Assembly (NCBI RefSeq): GCF_003480255.1
Contig: NZ_QUIN01000005.1
Coordinates: 1 to 64,000 of the forward strand
Direction of reading: 5' to 3'
Length of the DNA: 64,000 nt
DNA from: Erysipelatoclostridium sp. AM42-17
GTDB taxonomy: Bacteria; Bacillota_I; Bacilli_A; Erysipelotrichales; Coprobacillaceae
Shown: positions 34,883 through 43,845 of the stretch, piece after piece
Position numbering within the stretch: position 1 is the first letter of the stretch
Layout of the letters: each line of letters starts with the position of its first letter
Position numbers and translations under genes: made by a program
Notes under the pieces: generated by a model
The model's input: only the letters and a program-made list of their open reading frames with translations
Databases searched by the model: none
Told to the model about the DNA's origin: nothing

Positions 34883-36710
34883 ATACTCTTTGAGCTTTCT
34901 TTTGTTTTTTTACTTCATACATAATTGTATCAGCTTTATTGATGGCTGTTTCAAATTGATCTTTGTTGGAAGCTAAGTAATGTCCAACGCTTAATGATAA
35001 ATCAAAGGGATAAGCATGAAGCTGATTAAATGCTTCAACTTTTTGATTAATGATTTGTGGTAATTGGTTTGACATTGCATTAGTAATGATAATAAATTCA
35101 TCACCACCATAACGAATAATAAAATCATCCTGACTGCAAGAATCTAATAGAATTTGTGCTGTCTCTTTAATAGCGTAATCCCCCATATCATGACCGTATT
35201 CATCATTTATTTTTTTCATATAATCCATATCAATAAAATAAATAAGGGCTTGATGATCTTTTTTAATATAGGATTGAAAAAGTGATTTTCCTAAATGATT
35301 CATACCAAAACGATTGTATAAATGAGTGAGAGAATCTTTAATAGAAAGATCTTCTAATCTTTCATTAAGGATGCTTAAAACTTGTTCCTTACGAATTCCT
35401 TCTATTGTTAAACCAAGTAATTTTAAAATAATTGTCATAAAGTTAACAGAAATCATCGTAGAATAATGATCAAATGCTAAATAACCAATAGCGACACCAT
35501 TATTGCTAAGAGAAGTATAGATCATATAACGTGATTTATAAGCTTGAGGAAGAATTTCTTTTTTAGGAAACTTTTGATAGATATGACGTTTATCGGGAAT
35601 AAGTTGGTGATAAGAAATACCCATTAAATACATAATATCGGAAAATTGAGTAATATCTCCAGACATTGAATCAACATAGTCTGAATTCATAATGAGATAG
35701 ACTTGTTTATAACCTAAATTCTGTGATTCTTTTTCAAATATATCAAGTAATTCAGAAAAGTTTGATGCTTTAGAAAAGAGAATTTCTAATCTTTCTAATG
35801 ATTCAAAAAAGCAATTACTATTATAACTGTAAGATAAATATTCTTGTTTTAATTCACTATTATCTTCTTCACTTGCGGGGTAACCGCAACTGACGCTTTT
35901 AATAATCTTAAATGGGCTATAAACATGGGTAATCTGTTTACCAAAAATCAGTTCTCTAGCTGTTTTTAAGGCTGTATAAGTAATCGTCTGATAATCTCTT
36001 TTGATTGTTGTAATTCTTGGGTTTGCTGCTCTAGCAATAGTTAAATTATCAAAACCAGTTACATAAACATCTTTTCCTACTTCAATGTGATGCTGCAATA
36101 AAATATTGACAACACCATGTGCTAAATTGTCATTGGCACAAACAATCAGTTCAGGAAGATGATCTAATAACATTTTGGCTGCTTTTTCACCATCTTCTGT
36201 ATTCCAGTTTCCATCAATAATTTGAATATTTTCAATTTGCTCTGTAGCTTGCAAAAAACCAGCTTTTCTAAGTCTGGCTTCTCTAGAAGTCATGGGACCA
36301 GAAACATAAGCAATATTTTGACAATGCTTTTCATCAATAATGGTCCTTGTTATATCATAGATGGCTTTTTGATTATCTGTTCCTACATAAACACAATTTT
36401 TAATAGGATCATTGATAGATATGACAGGAATATGATAACGATGGGCTGTTTCTATCATTTGTTGGCGATAGTCTTTATAAAAATTAGAGTTAGTTTGAAA
36501 AATTAATGCATCATAATCTTTAATATTGGGTAATTTATATAGTTCTAATAAGCTATCCATCGGATGAACAAGACCGTAATTTCCATAATTTTCAAACAAA
36601 TCAATAGAAATATCTTGATATTCGTCTAAGAATTTTTGAATTCCTTTTTGTTTTTCTTGGACAATTTCAAATAGCCAATCCCAAGAAAAAAAGGCAATTT
36701 TATATCCCAT
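34881..36710 (-). CDS. diguanylate cyclase with LacI-type sensor domain (element cargo)
   Basis: 609 residues. Residues 1-280 resemble the sugar-binding (type 1 periplasmic-binding) domain of LacI/GalR regulators (MGYKIAFFSWDWLFE, IAYVSGPMTSREARLRKAGF, VTGFDNLTIARAANPRITTI) but with no HTH and no signal peptide. A GAF-like region fills about 290-430. A GGDEF domain (about 450-609) has the intact active motif RYGGDEF (GGDEF at 535-539). The RxxD inhibitory site is SxxD, so product inhibition is probably lost. A small cytosolic ligand may thus control c-di-GMP synthesis. It lies wholly inside the spoVE element. GGAGG precedes the ATG. Confidence 0.85.
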   Translation of the reverse strand: MGYKIAFFSWDWLFEIVQEKQKGIQKFLDEYQDISIDLFENYGNYGLVHPMDSLLELYKLPNIKDYDALIFQTNSNFYKDYRQQMIETAHRYHIPVISINDPIKNCVYVGTDNQKAIYDITRTIIDEKHCQNIAYVSGPMTSREARLRKAGFLQATEQIENIQIIDGNWNTEDGEKAAKMLLDHLPELIVCANDNLAHGVVNILLQHHIEVGKDVYVTGFDNLTIARAANPRITTIKRDYQTITYTALKTARELIFGKQITHVYSPFKIIKSVSCGYPASEEDNSELKQEYLSYSYNSNCFFESLERLEILFSKASNFSELLDIFEKESQNLGYKQVYLIMNSDYVDSMSGDITQFSDIMYLMGISYHQLIPDKRHIYQKFPKKEILPQAYKSRYMIYTSLSNNGVAIGYLAFDHYSTMISVNFMTIILKLLGLTIEGIRKEQVLSILNERLEDLSIKDSLTHLYNRFGMNHLGKSLFQSYIKKDHQALIYFIDMDYMKKINDEYGHDMGDYAIKETAQILLDSCSQDDFIIRYGGDEFIIITNAMSNQLPQIINQKVEAFNQLHAYPFDLSLSVGHYLASNKDQFETAINKADTIMYEVKKQKKAQRV

Positions 36711-36805
36711 AATGTTGTCCTCCTATCTCTATTATATCAATTTATGAAAGTGAAAAAAGGTATTTTTATAAAATGTAAAGAATACATTGGTAATGGAGGG
36801 ATAAA

Positions 36806-36925
36806 ATGACAAAATATACATTAGAATTTGAATATATAAGTGGTTTAGAAAATATGGCTAAAGTGATGGAACATTGTTTTCTTCAATATCTTATGAATAA
36901 GGAGAACGTGTGGAATATCGAGTAG
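36806..36925 (+). CDS. 39-residue ORF overlapping the recombinase start
   Basis: ATG 36806 is preceded by GGAGGG, and the ORF runs 39 codons to TAG 36925, overlapping the recombinase GTG start by 16 bases in another frame. The product (MTKYTLEFEYISG at its start) resembles nothing I recognise. Its place directly before a large serine recombinase, its small size and its good ribosome binding site make it a candidate recombination directionality factor, comparable in position logic to small RDFs of phage and sporulation elements. It could instead simply couple translation of the recombinase. Confidence 0.5.
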   Translation: MTKYTLEFEYISGLENMAKVMEHCFLQYLMNKENVWNIE

Positions 36926-38442
36926 GGGGGTATGAAAGACTTTCCAAAGAAGATGAACGATTAGATGAAAGTTCATCAATAGAAAGTCAGCGGATGATTA
37001 TTGATAGTTATATTCATCAACACCATATGAAATTAGTTAAACATTATAGTGATGATGGCTTTTCTGGTTCACATTTTCAAAGACCAGGCTTTTTGAAATT
37101 AAAACAAGATATTGAACAAGGAAAAATTAATTGTGTGATTGTAAAAGATTTATCGAGGTTAGGAAGAGAATTGTATGAAACAGGTTTATATATTGAAGAT
37201 TACTTTTTGATAAAAGGAATTCGTTTTATCGCCATCAGTGACCATTATGATTCACATGTGGGTGATGAAATGTTAGCTTTAAGGTTAAGTGTTAATGATT
37301 TATATTTACGGGATACTTCTAAAAAGATACGAATGGCTTTTGATGTTAAAAGAGAAAGGGGTGAGTATATTGCTTCAAAAGCAAAGTACGGCTATATAAA
37401 AGATCCGAGAAATCATCATCATTTAATCATTGATAAACAAGTATCATGTTATGTTAAAATGATTTTTATTTGGTTATCACAAGGTATAGGGACAACCCAA
37501 ATTGCAAGAAGATTGACAAATTTACAAGTAACGATTCCTTCGATTTATCAAAAAAAGAGAATTCCTGTAAGTAAAGAAGGGGGAACTTGGAGTAGTCAAA
37601 CAGTTCGTGAAATAGGTAGAAATCAGATGTATTTAGGACATATGGTACAAGGAAGATGGAAAAAGGTGAGTTATCATTCTAAAAAGCTGATGACACTTCC
37701 TGAAGATAAATGGATCATTGTAAAAAATACACACGAGGCGATCATATCTCAAGAATTGTATAATCAAGCACAAAGAATTTTAAATCAAAGTAAAAAGTAT
37801 CGGAATAAAAACAATCGTTATTTATTTCAAGGGTTGATTTATTGTTTTGAATGTAAACATCACATGAGTATACATCAAAAACAAAAGCAACTCATGGTAC
37901 AATGTAATTACTATACAAAATATAGTCGTCAGCAACTTTGTTGTAGTCATAGCTTTAATTATCAAATACTAGAAAATCATATACTCACATTTTTAAAGGA
38001 TGTTGGAAAACAATTTTATGAACATTATCAAGAAGAATCTTTATTAAAACAAATAAAAAAGATGTTTGATCAACAAAATAATCAACAACTTACTCTTGCA
38101 CATCAATTAAAAAAGGATATAATAAAAACTCAAAATATATTAAGTCAACTCTATGAAGATAAATTAAATCAAGTTATTTCTTTAAAACAATATCAACTTT
38201 TATCTGCAAAATATCAAGATACTTTATTGTCTTTAATAAAACAACAAGTTCAATTACAAAAGAGTTATCATTCATTTCCAATTAAAAGGTATCAAGAATT
38301 AATTAAACAATTTATGACTTTTCAAATAGTTGATCATGAATTACTTTTTCAAATTATTGACAAGATAGAAGTAGATAAAAATAGACATATTTATATCTAT
38401 TTTAAGGTAGATATGAGTCCTTATATCACTAAGGTAAAGTGA
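36910..38442 (+). CDS. large serine recombinase of the spoVE element
   Basis: 510 residues. The N-terminal resolvase domain (1-150) carries the catalytic Ser in YERLSKEDE, DGFSGSHFQRPGF, and the arginine-bearing VKDLSRLGRELYETG. The recombinase domain (about 165-300) follows, then a zinc ribbon (YCFECKHHMSI and a Cys-Cys pair near 350) and a long Lys/Gln-rich coiled coil (about 380-460). The GTG at 36910 has AAGGAG five bases upstream. The TGA stop lies in the right attachment site. SpoIVCA and TnpX-type proteins share this architecture. It is the obvious enzyme for excising the element. Confidence 0.93.
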   Translation: MEYRVGGYERLSKEDERLDESSSIESQRMIIDSYIHQHHMKLVKHYSDDGFSGSHFQRPGFLKLKQDIEQGKINCVIVKDLSRLGRELYETGLYIEDYFLIKGIRFIAISDHYDSHVGDEMLALRLSVNDLYLRDTSKKIRMAFDVKRERGEYIASKAKYGYIKDPRNHHHLIIDKQVSCYVKMIFIWLSQGIGTTQIARRLTNLQVTIPSIYQKKRIPVSKEGGTWSSQTVREIGRNQMYLGHMVQGRWKKVSYHSKKLMTLPEDKWIIVKNTHEAIISQELYNQAQRILNQSKKYRNKNNRYLFQGLIYCFECKHHMSIHQKQKQLMVQCNYYTKYSRQQLCCSHSFNYQILENHILTFLKDVGKQFYEHYQEESLLKQIKKMFDQQNNQQLTLAHQLKKDIIKTQNILSQLYEDKLNQVISLKQYQLLSAKYQDTLLSLIKQQVQLQKSYHSFPIKRYQELIKQFMTFQIVDHELLFQIIDKIEVDKNRHIYIYFKVDMSPYITKVK

Positions 38443-38458
38443 CAGGTGTCACTTTACC
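38433..38458 (+). other. right attachment site (attR) of the spoVE element
   Basis: Two perfect 12-bp arms (GGTAAAGTGACA and its complement) flank a GG dinucleotide at 38445-38446. The octamer ACAGGTGT (38442-38449) is identical to that in attL. The left arm belongs to the element and contains the recombinase stop codon. The right arm encodes Val-Thr-Leu-Pro of SpoVE. Confidence 0.8.
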
Positions 38459-38540
38459 ATTGATGTCTTATGGAGGAACTTCATTAGTAGTGACGCTTGT
38501 AGAAATTGGAATATTATTAAATATTTCAAAATCAATATAA
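38445..38540 (+). pseudogene. spoVE: 3' part of interrupted spoVE
   Basis: Thirty-one codons plus stop encode the missing SpoVE C-terminus: Gly-Val-Thr-Leu-Pro, the family signature LMSYGGTSLVVTLVEIGILL, and NISKSI. This is the last membrane helix of SEDS proteins. It has no start codon or ribosome binding site of its own. The frame matches that of the 5' part across the ACAGGTGT core. It lies 32 bp before murG, so the original order murD-spoVE-murG is preserved around the element. The coding sequence shows no decay, which argues for a gene that is still used after excision. Confidence 0.92.
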
Positions 38541-38572
38541 ATAGGTTATAATGACAACGAGGAGTGAAAAAT

Positions 38573-39649
38573 ATGAAAGTAATCGTAGCTGCAGGTGGAA
38601 CTGGAGGACATTTATATCCAGCTTTAGCCTTAGTTGAATATATAAAAAAACAAGAACCCGATAGTGAGTTTTTATTTATTGGGACAAAAGACCGTTTAGA
38701 ATCACAAGTTGTACCACAAATGGGATATCCTTATGTTGGTTTAAATGTAAAAGGATTAGTTGGTAATCCTATTCAAAAAGCAAAATCAGCTTTGTTGTTT
38801 ATTAAATCAATTGGTGAAGCTAAAAAAGTAGTAAAGAAATTTAAACCAGATATTGTTGTTGGTTTTGGTGGTTATCCAAGTGCTAGTGCTGTTGAAGCAG
38901 CTTGTTCATTAAAGATTAAAACTTTAATTCATGAACAAAATTCTATTATTGGTTTAACAAATAAAATCTTAATTAAAAAAGTAGATAAAATAATTTGTTG
39001 TTATCAAAAGGCCTATCAAGCATTTCCTCATGATAAAACCTTATTATTAGGAAATCCAAGAGCAACTGTAGTAAGTGAGATAGAGCCTCATGATATTTAT
39101 GATAAATATCAATTAGATCCTAACAAAAAGTTAATTACCATTGTTATGGGATCGCTTGGTTCAAGAAGTGTCAATGATGCTATGAAGGAAGCCATGCCAT
39201 TATTTGAACAAAAAGATTATCAAGTTTTATATGTTACTGGGAAACCTTTTTATGAAGATATGAAGCAATATCAAAATGATCATGTAAAAATGGTACCTTA
39301 TGTAGATGATATGCCATCCTTACTTAATCATACAGATTTGATTGTTTCTCGTGCTGGAGCCAGTACTATTGCGGAAATTACAGCAATTGGGGTTCCTGCC
39401 ATTTTGATTCCAAGTCCTTATGTTGCTGCTAATCATCAAGAATACAATGCTTTAGAATTAGTTCAACAGGATGCAGCCAAAATGATTTTAGAGAAAGATT
39501 TAAATGCCCAAGCATTTGTTTCATTAATAGATGAAGTTATGGGGAATCAAGTGACGCTTGATTCATTAAAACAAAACGCTAAAAAGATAGGGAAACCACA
39601 AGCTTGTCATGACATGTATCGTGTAATTAAGGAGTTATTAAATGAATAA
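38573..39649 (+). CDS. murG: lipid II synthase (UDP-GlcNAc transferase)
   Basis: Adds GlcNAc to lipid I on the inner membrane face. The N-terminal glycine loop AAGGTGGHLYPALAL, FGGYPSASAVEA, HEQNS, and the C-terminal donor site SRAGASTIAEITAIGVPAILIP are standard. ATG 38573 is preceded by GAGGAG. A GTG at 38564 overlaps that site. It overlaps murB by eight bases. It is cut off from murD by the spoVE element, so its transcription may need its own promoter. Confidence 0.96.
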   Translation: MKVIVAAGGTGGHLYPALALVEYIKKQEPDSEFLFIGTKDRLESQVVPQMGYPYVGLNVKGLVGNPIQKAKSALLFIKSIGEAKKVVKKFKPDIVVGFGGYPSASAVEAACSLKIKTLIHEQNSIIGLTNKILIKKVDKIICCYQKAYQAFPHDKTLLLGNPRATVVSEIEPHDIYDKYQLDPNKKLITIVMGSLGSRSVNDAMKEAMPLFEQKDYQVLYVTGKPFYEDMKQYQNDHVKMVPYVDDMPSLLNHTDLIVSRAGASTIAEITAIGVPAILIPSPYVAANHQEYNALELVQQDAAKMILEKDLNAQAFVSLIDEVMGNQVTLDSLKQNAKKIGKPQACHDMYRVIKELLNE

Positions 39650-40568
39650 ATTAAAATTTGAAAAATATTATGAAGATTTAAAAGCATTAGATGTAGGTGA
39701 TATTTTACAAGATGAACCCCTTTATAAACATACGACTTATAAAGTAGGAGGACCTGCTAAAATCTTTATTAAAGTTAAAGATATTCAAGCACTTAGAAAT
39801 ATTATTAAGTATTGTCGTAAACATCGTATTCGTTTATTTGTTATTGGTAGAGGCTCTAATTTATTGTTTTCAGATAAAAGCTTTGATGGTATTATTGTTT
39901 CTTTAAATGATTATTTTAAACAATACACAATCAATGGAAATGTTGTTAAAGCACAATGTGGAGTTTCTATGATTAAACTAGCCTATGAATGTGCTAAAGT
40001 TGGCTTGAGTGGTTTTGAATTTATGGGTGGAATACCTGGTAATATTGGTGGTGGTGTTTATATGAATGCCGGAGCCTATAAATCACAATTATCGCATGTT
40101 ATTAAAAAAGTAACAATCTTAAATGAGCATTTAGAAACAGTGACGTTAACTAAGGAACAAATGCACTTTGGTTATCGTTATTCAATCTTACAAGATCAAA
40201 AGAAATGGATTGTTTTAGAAGTAGAATTTGAATTAGAAACAAAAGATGTAAGTGAAATTACAGCTTTATTAGATAAGCGTAAAGAAAGAAGAATGTCCTC
40301 ACAGCCATGGAATTTTCCTTGTGCGGGAAGTGTCTTTAGAAACCCGGTAGAAGGAAGTGCTTGGAAATATATTGATGATGCAGGGCTGAGAGGATATGAG
40401 ATTGGTGGGGCTCAGGTTTCACCTAAACATTCTAACTTTATCGTTAATAATGGTTATGCTAGTGCTAAAGATATTCATGATTTAATTTTCTATGTTCAAC
40501 AAATTGTTCAAGAACAATTTGGAATCACTTTAAAACCAGAAGTATGTTTTATTAATTGGCAAGACTAA
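39642..40568 (+). CDS. murB: UDP-N-acetylenolpyruvoylglucosamine reductase
   Basis: A flavoenzyme making UDP-MurNAc. FAD-binding segments VIGRGSNLLFSD and GFEFMGGIPGNIGGGVYMNAGAY, the proton-donor Ser in PCAGSVFRNP and the C-terminal Glu in LKPEVCFI are present. The 308 residues and the missing inserted loop identify type II MurB. It shares one base with the divIB start (TAATG). Confidence 0.95.
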   Translation: MNKLKFEKYYEDLKALDVGDILQDEPLYKHTTYKVGGPAKIFIKVKDIQALRNIIKYCRKHRIRLFVIGRGSNLLFSDKSFDGIIVSLNDYFKQYTINGNVVKAQCGVSMIKLAYECAKVGLSGFEFMGGIPGNIGGGVYMNAGAYKSQLSHVIKKVTILNEHLETVTLTKEQMHFGYRYSILQDQKKWIVLEVEFELETKDVSEITALLDKRKERRMSSQPWNFPCAGSVFRNPVEGSAWKYIDDAGLRGYEIGGAQVSPKHSNFIVNNGYASAKDIHDLIFYVQQIVQEQFGITLKPEVCFINWQD

Positions 40569-41332
40569 TGAAAAAGCAAAAACAAAAAGTCATTTATAAT
40601 GAACATGATTATAATCAAGTACAAACAATGCGTCGAAAAATAAGAAACAAAAAGAAAAAAAGAAGACGTAGAGCTTTGGCTTTATTGATTATAATTGTTG
40701 CTTTTGTTGCTTTTTTGATGAGTGATTATAGTAAGATTAAATCAATTGATGTCACTGGAAATGAAAGGGTTTCTACTGACTATATTTTAAAAAATATCTC
40801 TGTACAAAAGAAAAAAACATTTATTTTTTCTATGAGTTGTCGACAAACAGAAAAAGAAATAGAAAAATTAGATTTTGTTAAAAAGGCAAATGTAAAAAAA
40901 TCTTTATTAGGGCATGTTGATATTGATATTGTTGAATCACAACCACTTACATACGCAAAGATGAATAATGTATTGTATATCGTTGATGAAACAGGAAAAG
41001 TGATTAAAGATGAAAATCAATCTTGGCTAAGTTATGTTCAACGTTGTCCGGAAGCCTTAGAATTTGATGAAGATACATTAGTAAGATTTGCTAAAAATTA
41101 TAAAAAAATCTCTTCGGTAGTGAGAAATCGTATTTCTGCTATCACGTTACTTAAAGAATCTAATGATCCAGATAAATGTCAGTTAGAATTGGATGATGGA
41201 AAAATATTTTATGTAAGAATTGACCAAATGGAAAAACAACTTACATCAAATAATTATTATTTAGTTATAAAAAAATATCCAGATGCAAAACATTATGATT
41301 TTCTAGGTCGAAATGTCTATGTAAATCAATAA
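40568..41332 (+). CDS. divIB: cell division protein DivIB/FtsQ
   Basis: A bitopic membrane protein of the divisome, 254 residues. A very basic cytoplasmic tail of about 35 residues precedes a membrane helix (ALLIIIVAFVAFLM). A POTRA domain (KIKSIDVTGNERVSTDYIL, QTEKEIEKLDFVKKANVKK) and the beta domain follow. ATG 40568 overlaps the murB TAA. A TTG start at 40556 is rejected. There is no ribosome binding site of strength, so it is probably translated by coupling to murB. Confidence 0.9.
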   Translation: MKKQKQKVIYNEHDYNQVQTMRRKIRNKKKKRRRRALALLIIIVAFVAFLMSDYSKIKSIDVTGNERVSTDYILKNISVQKKKTFIFSMSCRQTEKEIEKLDFVKKANVKKSLLGHVDIDIVESQPLTYAKMNNVLYIVDETGKVIKDENQSWLSYVQRCPEALEFDEDTLVRFAKNYKKISSVVRNRISAITLLKESNDPDKCQLELDDGKIFYVRIDQMEKQLTSNNYYLVIKKYPDAKHYDFLGRNVYVNQ

Positions 41333-41341
41333 AAAAGTATG

Positions 41342-41380
41342 AAGTCATGATAAAAGAAGCCTTTAATTATCATGACTTTT
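41342..41380 (+). terminator. terminator after divIB
   Basis: Twelve-base arms AAGTCATGATAA / TTATCATGACTT around a 13-base loop, then T. It separates the mur genes from ftsA-ftsZ. Confidence 0.75.
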
Positions 41381-41419
41381 ATGCTATTATTTATATATAT
41401 GTAACAAGGGGAGATTGAC

Positions 41420-42691
41420 GTGGAAGATATATATGCAGTTTTAGATATTGGTAGTGCAACAATAGAATTATTAGTTGGCGAAGTTGTCAATTCTAATTTG
41501 AATGTATTGTTCGCAAAAAAATTACCAAGTCATGGAGTAAAAAAAGGCATTGTTGAAGATGATCGTTTTTTAATTCGTGATATTCAAAAACTTGTTCAAG
41601 AAGCTAATGAATTTCTTGAATGTGATATCAAAGCGGTGGGATTGAATATTCCAACGATTAAATCGAAACTTTATCAAAGTGATAGTAGTATTTCTTTGAA
41701 TGAAGGTGCCAAAGTTACATGTGAAGATGTTGTCAGAGTGTTAAAACTTGCAACTAAATTTAAAAGATCTAAGGAAGAAGAAGTGGTATCGGTTGTACCA
41801 GTGAGATTCCATAGTGATAGTGGGGCAACAACGACAGCCCCAATAGGTAAAACATCTAGAAATTTAATTGTTGATGCTTTAGTCATGACAACACAAAAAC
41901 AACTTTTATATCCTTATTTGGCAGCAGTAGAAAAAGCAGGTTTAGAAGTTATTGAAATTTGCATTAATGCTTATTCTTGTGCTAAAGAAGCCTTTGATGC
42001 AGTTTACTTACAAGAAGGGGCTTTATTAATTGATATGGGATATAAAACATCAACAATCTCATTTTATAAAGATGGGTATTTAAAATATTTAACAGTTTGT
42101 CCGGTTGGGGGATATGATTTTACACGTAGTATTGCTCAAAATTTCCAAATATCAATGAATCAAGCAGAAACTTACAAGATTAAATATGGTTCATTAGATT
42201 ATACAATTGGACAAGAAGATATTATTCATACAACATATATGCGTGATGGCAGAAAAGACTACACTCAAAAAGATTTAGCTAAAATACTAGCAGATACAGC
42301 AGTTGAGGTCCTTAATGTGATTAAAGAAAAGATTAAGATTATTGATGATAATCGTACTTATGAGACTTTAATTGTTGGTGGTGGTGGAGAACTTGAACTT
42401 TTAGATCAAATTGCTGGAGAGGTTCTTGAAGCGCCAGTTAGACTTTATCGACCTGATATTATAGGTATTCGTGATATGGCATTTGTTTCATCAGTAGGAA
42501 TGATTTTTTATATGATGGATCGTGCTAAAGTATTAGGACCTTATGATCGATCATTAGTTTTACCCGATGTATCAGCGACAATGTCAATGCGATTAAAAGG
42601 TTTAACAAAGAACAAGGATAGACATCACGATGTTAAAAATACATCAAGATTTAATAAATTATTAGACACTTTCTTTAGTGAAGAAGATTAA
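41420..42691 (+). CDS. ftsA: cell division protein FtsA
   Basis: An actin-like ATPase that tethers FtsZ to the membrane. Phosphate-binding loop 1 is [16 protein letters not shown] and the second [16 protein letters not shown]. The adenosine site is [16 protein letters not shown]2/1C domain lies between about residues 85 and 165. The C-terminal [10 protein letters not shown] suits the membrane-binding amphipathic helix. 423 residues with a GTG start after AGGGGAG. Confidence 0.93.
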   Translation: MEDIYAVLDIGSATIELLVGEVVNSNLNVLFAKKLPSHGVKKGIVEDDRFLIRDIQKLVQEANEFLECDIKAVGLNIPTIKSKLYQSDSSISLNEGAKVTCEDVVRVLKLATKFKRSKEEEVVSVVPVRFHSDSGATTTAPIGKTSRNLIVDALVMTTQKQLLYPYLAAVEKAGLEVIEICINAYSCAKEAFDAVYLQEGALLIDMGYKTSTISFYKDGYLKYLTVCPVGGYDFTRSIAQNFQISMNQAETYKIKYGSLDYTIGQEDIIHTTYMRDGRKDYTQKDLAKILADTAVEVLNVIKEKIKIIDDNRTYETLIVGGGGELELLDQIAGEVLEAPVRLYRPDIIGIRDMAFVSSVGMIFYMMDRAKVLGPYDRSLVLPDVSATMSMRLKGLTKNKDRHHDVKNTSRFNKLLDTFFSEED

Positions 42692-42713
42692 TATAAAAAG
42701 CGAGGATAAACGA

Positions 42714-43799
42714 ATGAATGAAGAATTAGATTTTGAACAAGTTGCAAAAATAAAAGTCATCGGTGTTGGTGGCGGTGGAAATAACGCTGTAAATAGAATG
42801 GTAGAAGAAGGAGTAAGAGGTGTTGAATTTTATGTAGCTAATACAGATGTTCAAGTTCTTCGCCGTTCGCCAGTAGAAAATAAAATTGTTTTAGGTAAAG
42901 ATTTAACTAAAGGATTAGGAGCAGGTGGAAATCCAGAAGTTGGGAAAAAAGCTGCTTTAGAATCAGAAGCTGAAATTAGAAAAGTGCTTGAAGGTGCTGA
43001 TATGGTCTTTATCGCTGCTGGTATGGGTGGTGGAACTGGTACCGGTGCTGCACCTGTGTTCGCAAAAATTGCTCGTGAAATTGGAGCGTTAACTGTTGGG
43101 GTTATTACTAAACCTTTTACCTTTGAAGGTATGAAACGTAAAAAACAATCTATTGCTGGAATTGATGAATTACGTGCTAATGTAGATAGTATTATTGTGG
43201 TATCAAATGATCGTTTATTACAACTTATCGGTGGCAGACCAATGCAAGAAGCTTTTAGAGAAGCTGATAATGTATTGCGTCAAGGTGTTCAAACTATTAC
43301 TGATTTAATTGCTGTACCAGCATTCATTAATCTTGATTTCGCTGATGTTTGTGCGGTTATGAAAAATAGAGGAAATGCATTAATTGGTATTGGTATGTCA
43401 TCAGGTGATGATAAAGCTAAAGAAGCAGCAAAACGTGCTATTTCTTCACCTTTATTAGAAGTATCTGTAGCTGGTGCTAAAGATGCTATTATTAATGTTA
43501 CTGGTGGACCTAATATTTCATTATTTGATGCTAATATTGCTCTTGAAACAATTACTCAAGAAGTTGGTGATGATATTAATACTTATTTAGGTATTGCTAT
43601 TAATGAAAATCTTGATGATGATATTATTGTTACTGTTATTGCTACAGGATTTGAAGATGAAAAAGATGATGTTCAAGTACAACCATCTATTATTTCATCT
43701 GATGATGGATCATCATTTACTTCTTTTGGTTCAAATGATGATGTGGAAGATGAAGACGATGATTTTCCACCAGCATTTATTAAAAATAGAAGAATTTAA
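42714..43799 (+). CDS. ftsZ: cell division protein FtsZ
   Basis: A tubulin-like GTPase forming the Z ring, 361 residues. The signature [25 protein letters not shown], and the T7 synergy loop [11 protein letters not shown] are intact. An acidic linker leads to the C-terminal peptide [13 protein letters not shown], which binds FtsA and SepF. ATG 42714 follows GAGGAT. An upstream GTG at 42678 lies inside ftsA and is rejected. A terminator follows. Confidence 0.97.
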   Translation: MNEELDFEQVAKIKVIGVGGGGNNAVNRMVEEGVRGVEFYVANTDVQVLRRSPVENKIVLGKDLTKGLGAGGNPEVGKKAALESEAEIRKVLEGADMVFIAAGMGGGTGTGAAPVFAKIAREIGALTVGVITKPFTFEGMKRKKQSIAGIDELRANVDSIIVVSNDRLLQLIGGRPMQEAFREADNVLRQGVQTITDLIAVPAFINLDFADVCAVMKNRGNALIGIGMSSGDDKAKEAAKRAISSPLLEVSVAGAKDAIINVTGGPNISLFDANIALETITQEVGDDINTYLGIAINENLDDDIIVTVIATGFEDEKDDVQVQPSIISSDDGSSFTSFGSNDDVEDEDDDFPPAFIKNRRI

Positions 43800-43827
43800 A
43801 TAAGCTAACAACGTTAGCTTATTTTTT
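43799..43827 (+). terminator. ftsZ terminator
   Basis: Perfect eleven-base arms AATAAGCTAAC / GTTAGCTTATT with a three-base loop, then T. Confidence 0.85.
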
Positions 43828-43845
43828 AAAAAGGGGGATATATTA

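Larger units (their letters stand above)
34835..38446 (+). mobile_element. skin-like intervening element inside spoVE (about 3.61 kb)
   Basis: A 3,610-bp element splits spoVE between codons Thr326 and Gly327. It carries a minus-strand diguanylate cyclase gene, a 39-codon ORF and a large serine recombinase gene whose stop lies in the right end. The two junctions share ACAGGTGT, and recombination at that core regenerates the intact SpoVE frame (Val-Thr-Gly-Val-Thr-Leu-Pro) with no lost or added base. There is no transposase and no terminal inverted repeat. The architecture matches recombinase-bearing elements that interrupt sporulation genes (skin in sigK) and leave during development. Excision itself is inferred. 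Confidence 0.88.

Noticed and set aside
43594..43803. Leu/Met-rich ORF inside ftsZ
   Set aside because: It is a shadow of the acidic, repetitive end of ftsZ in another frame.
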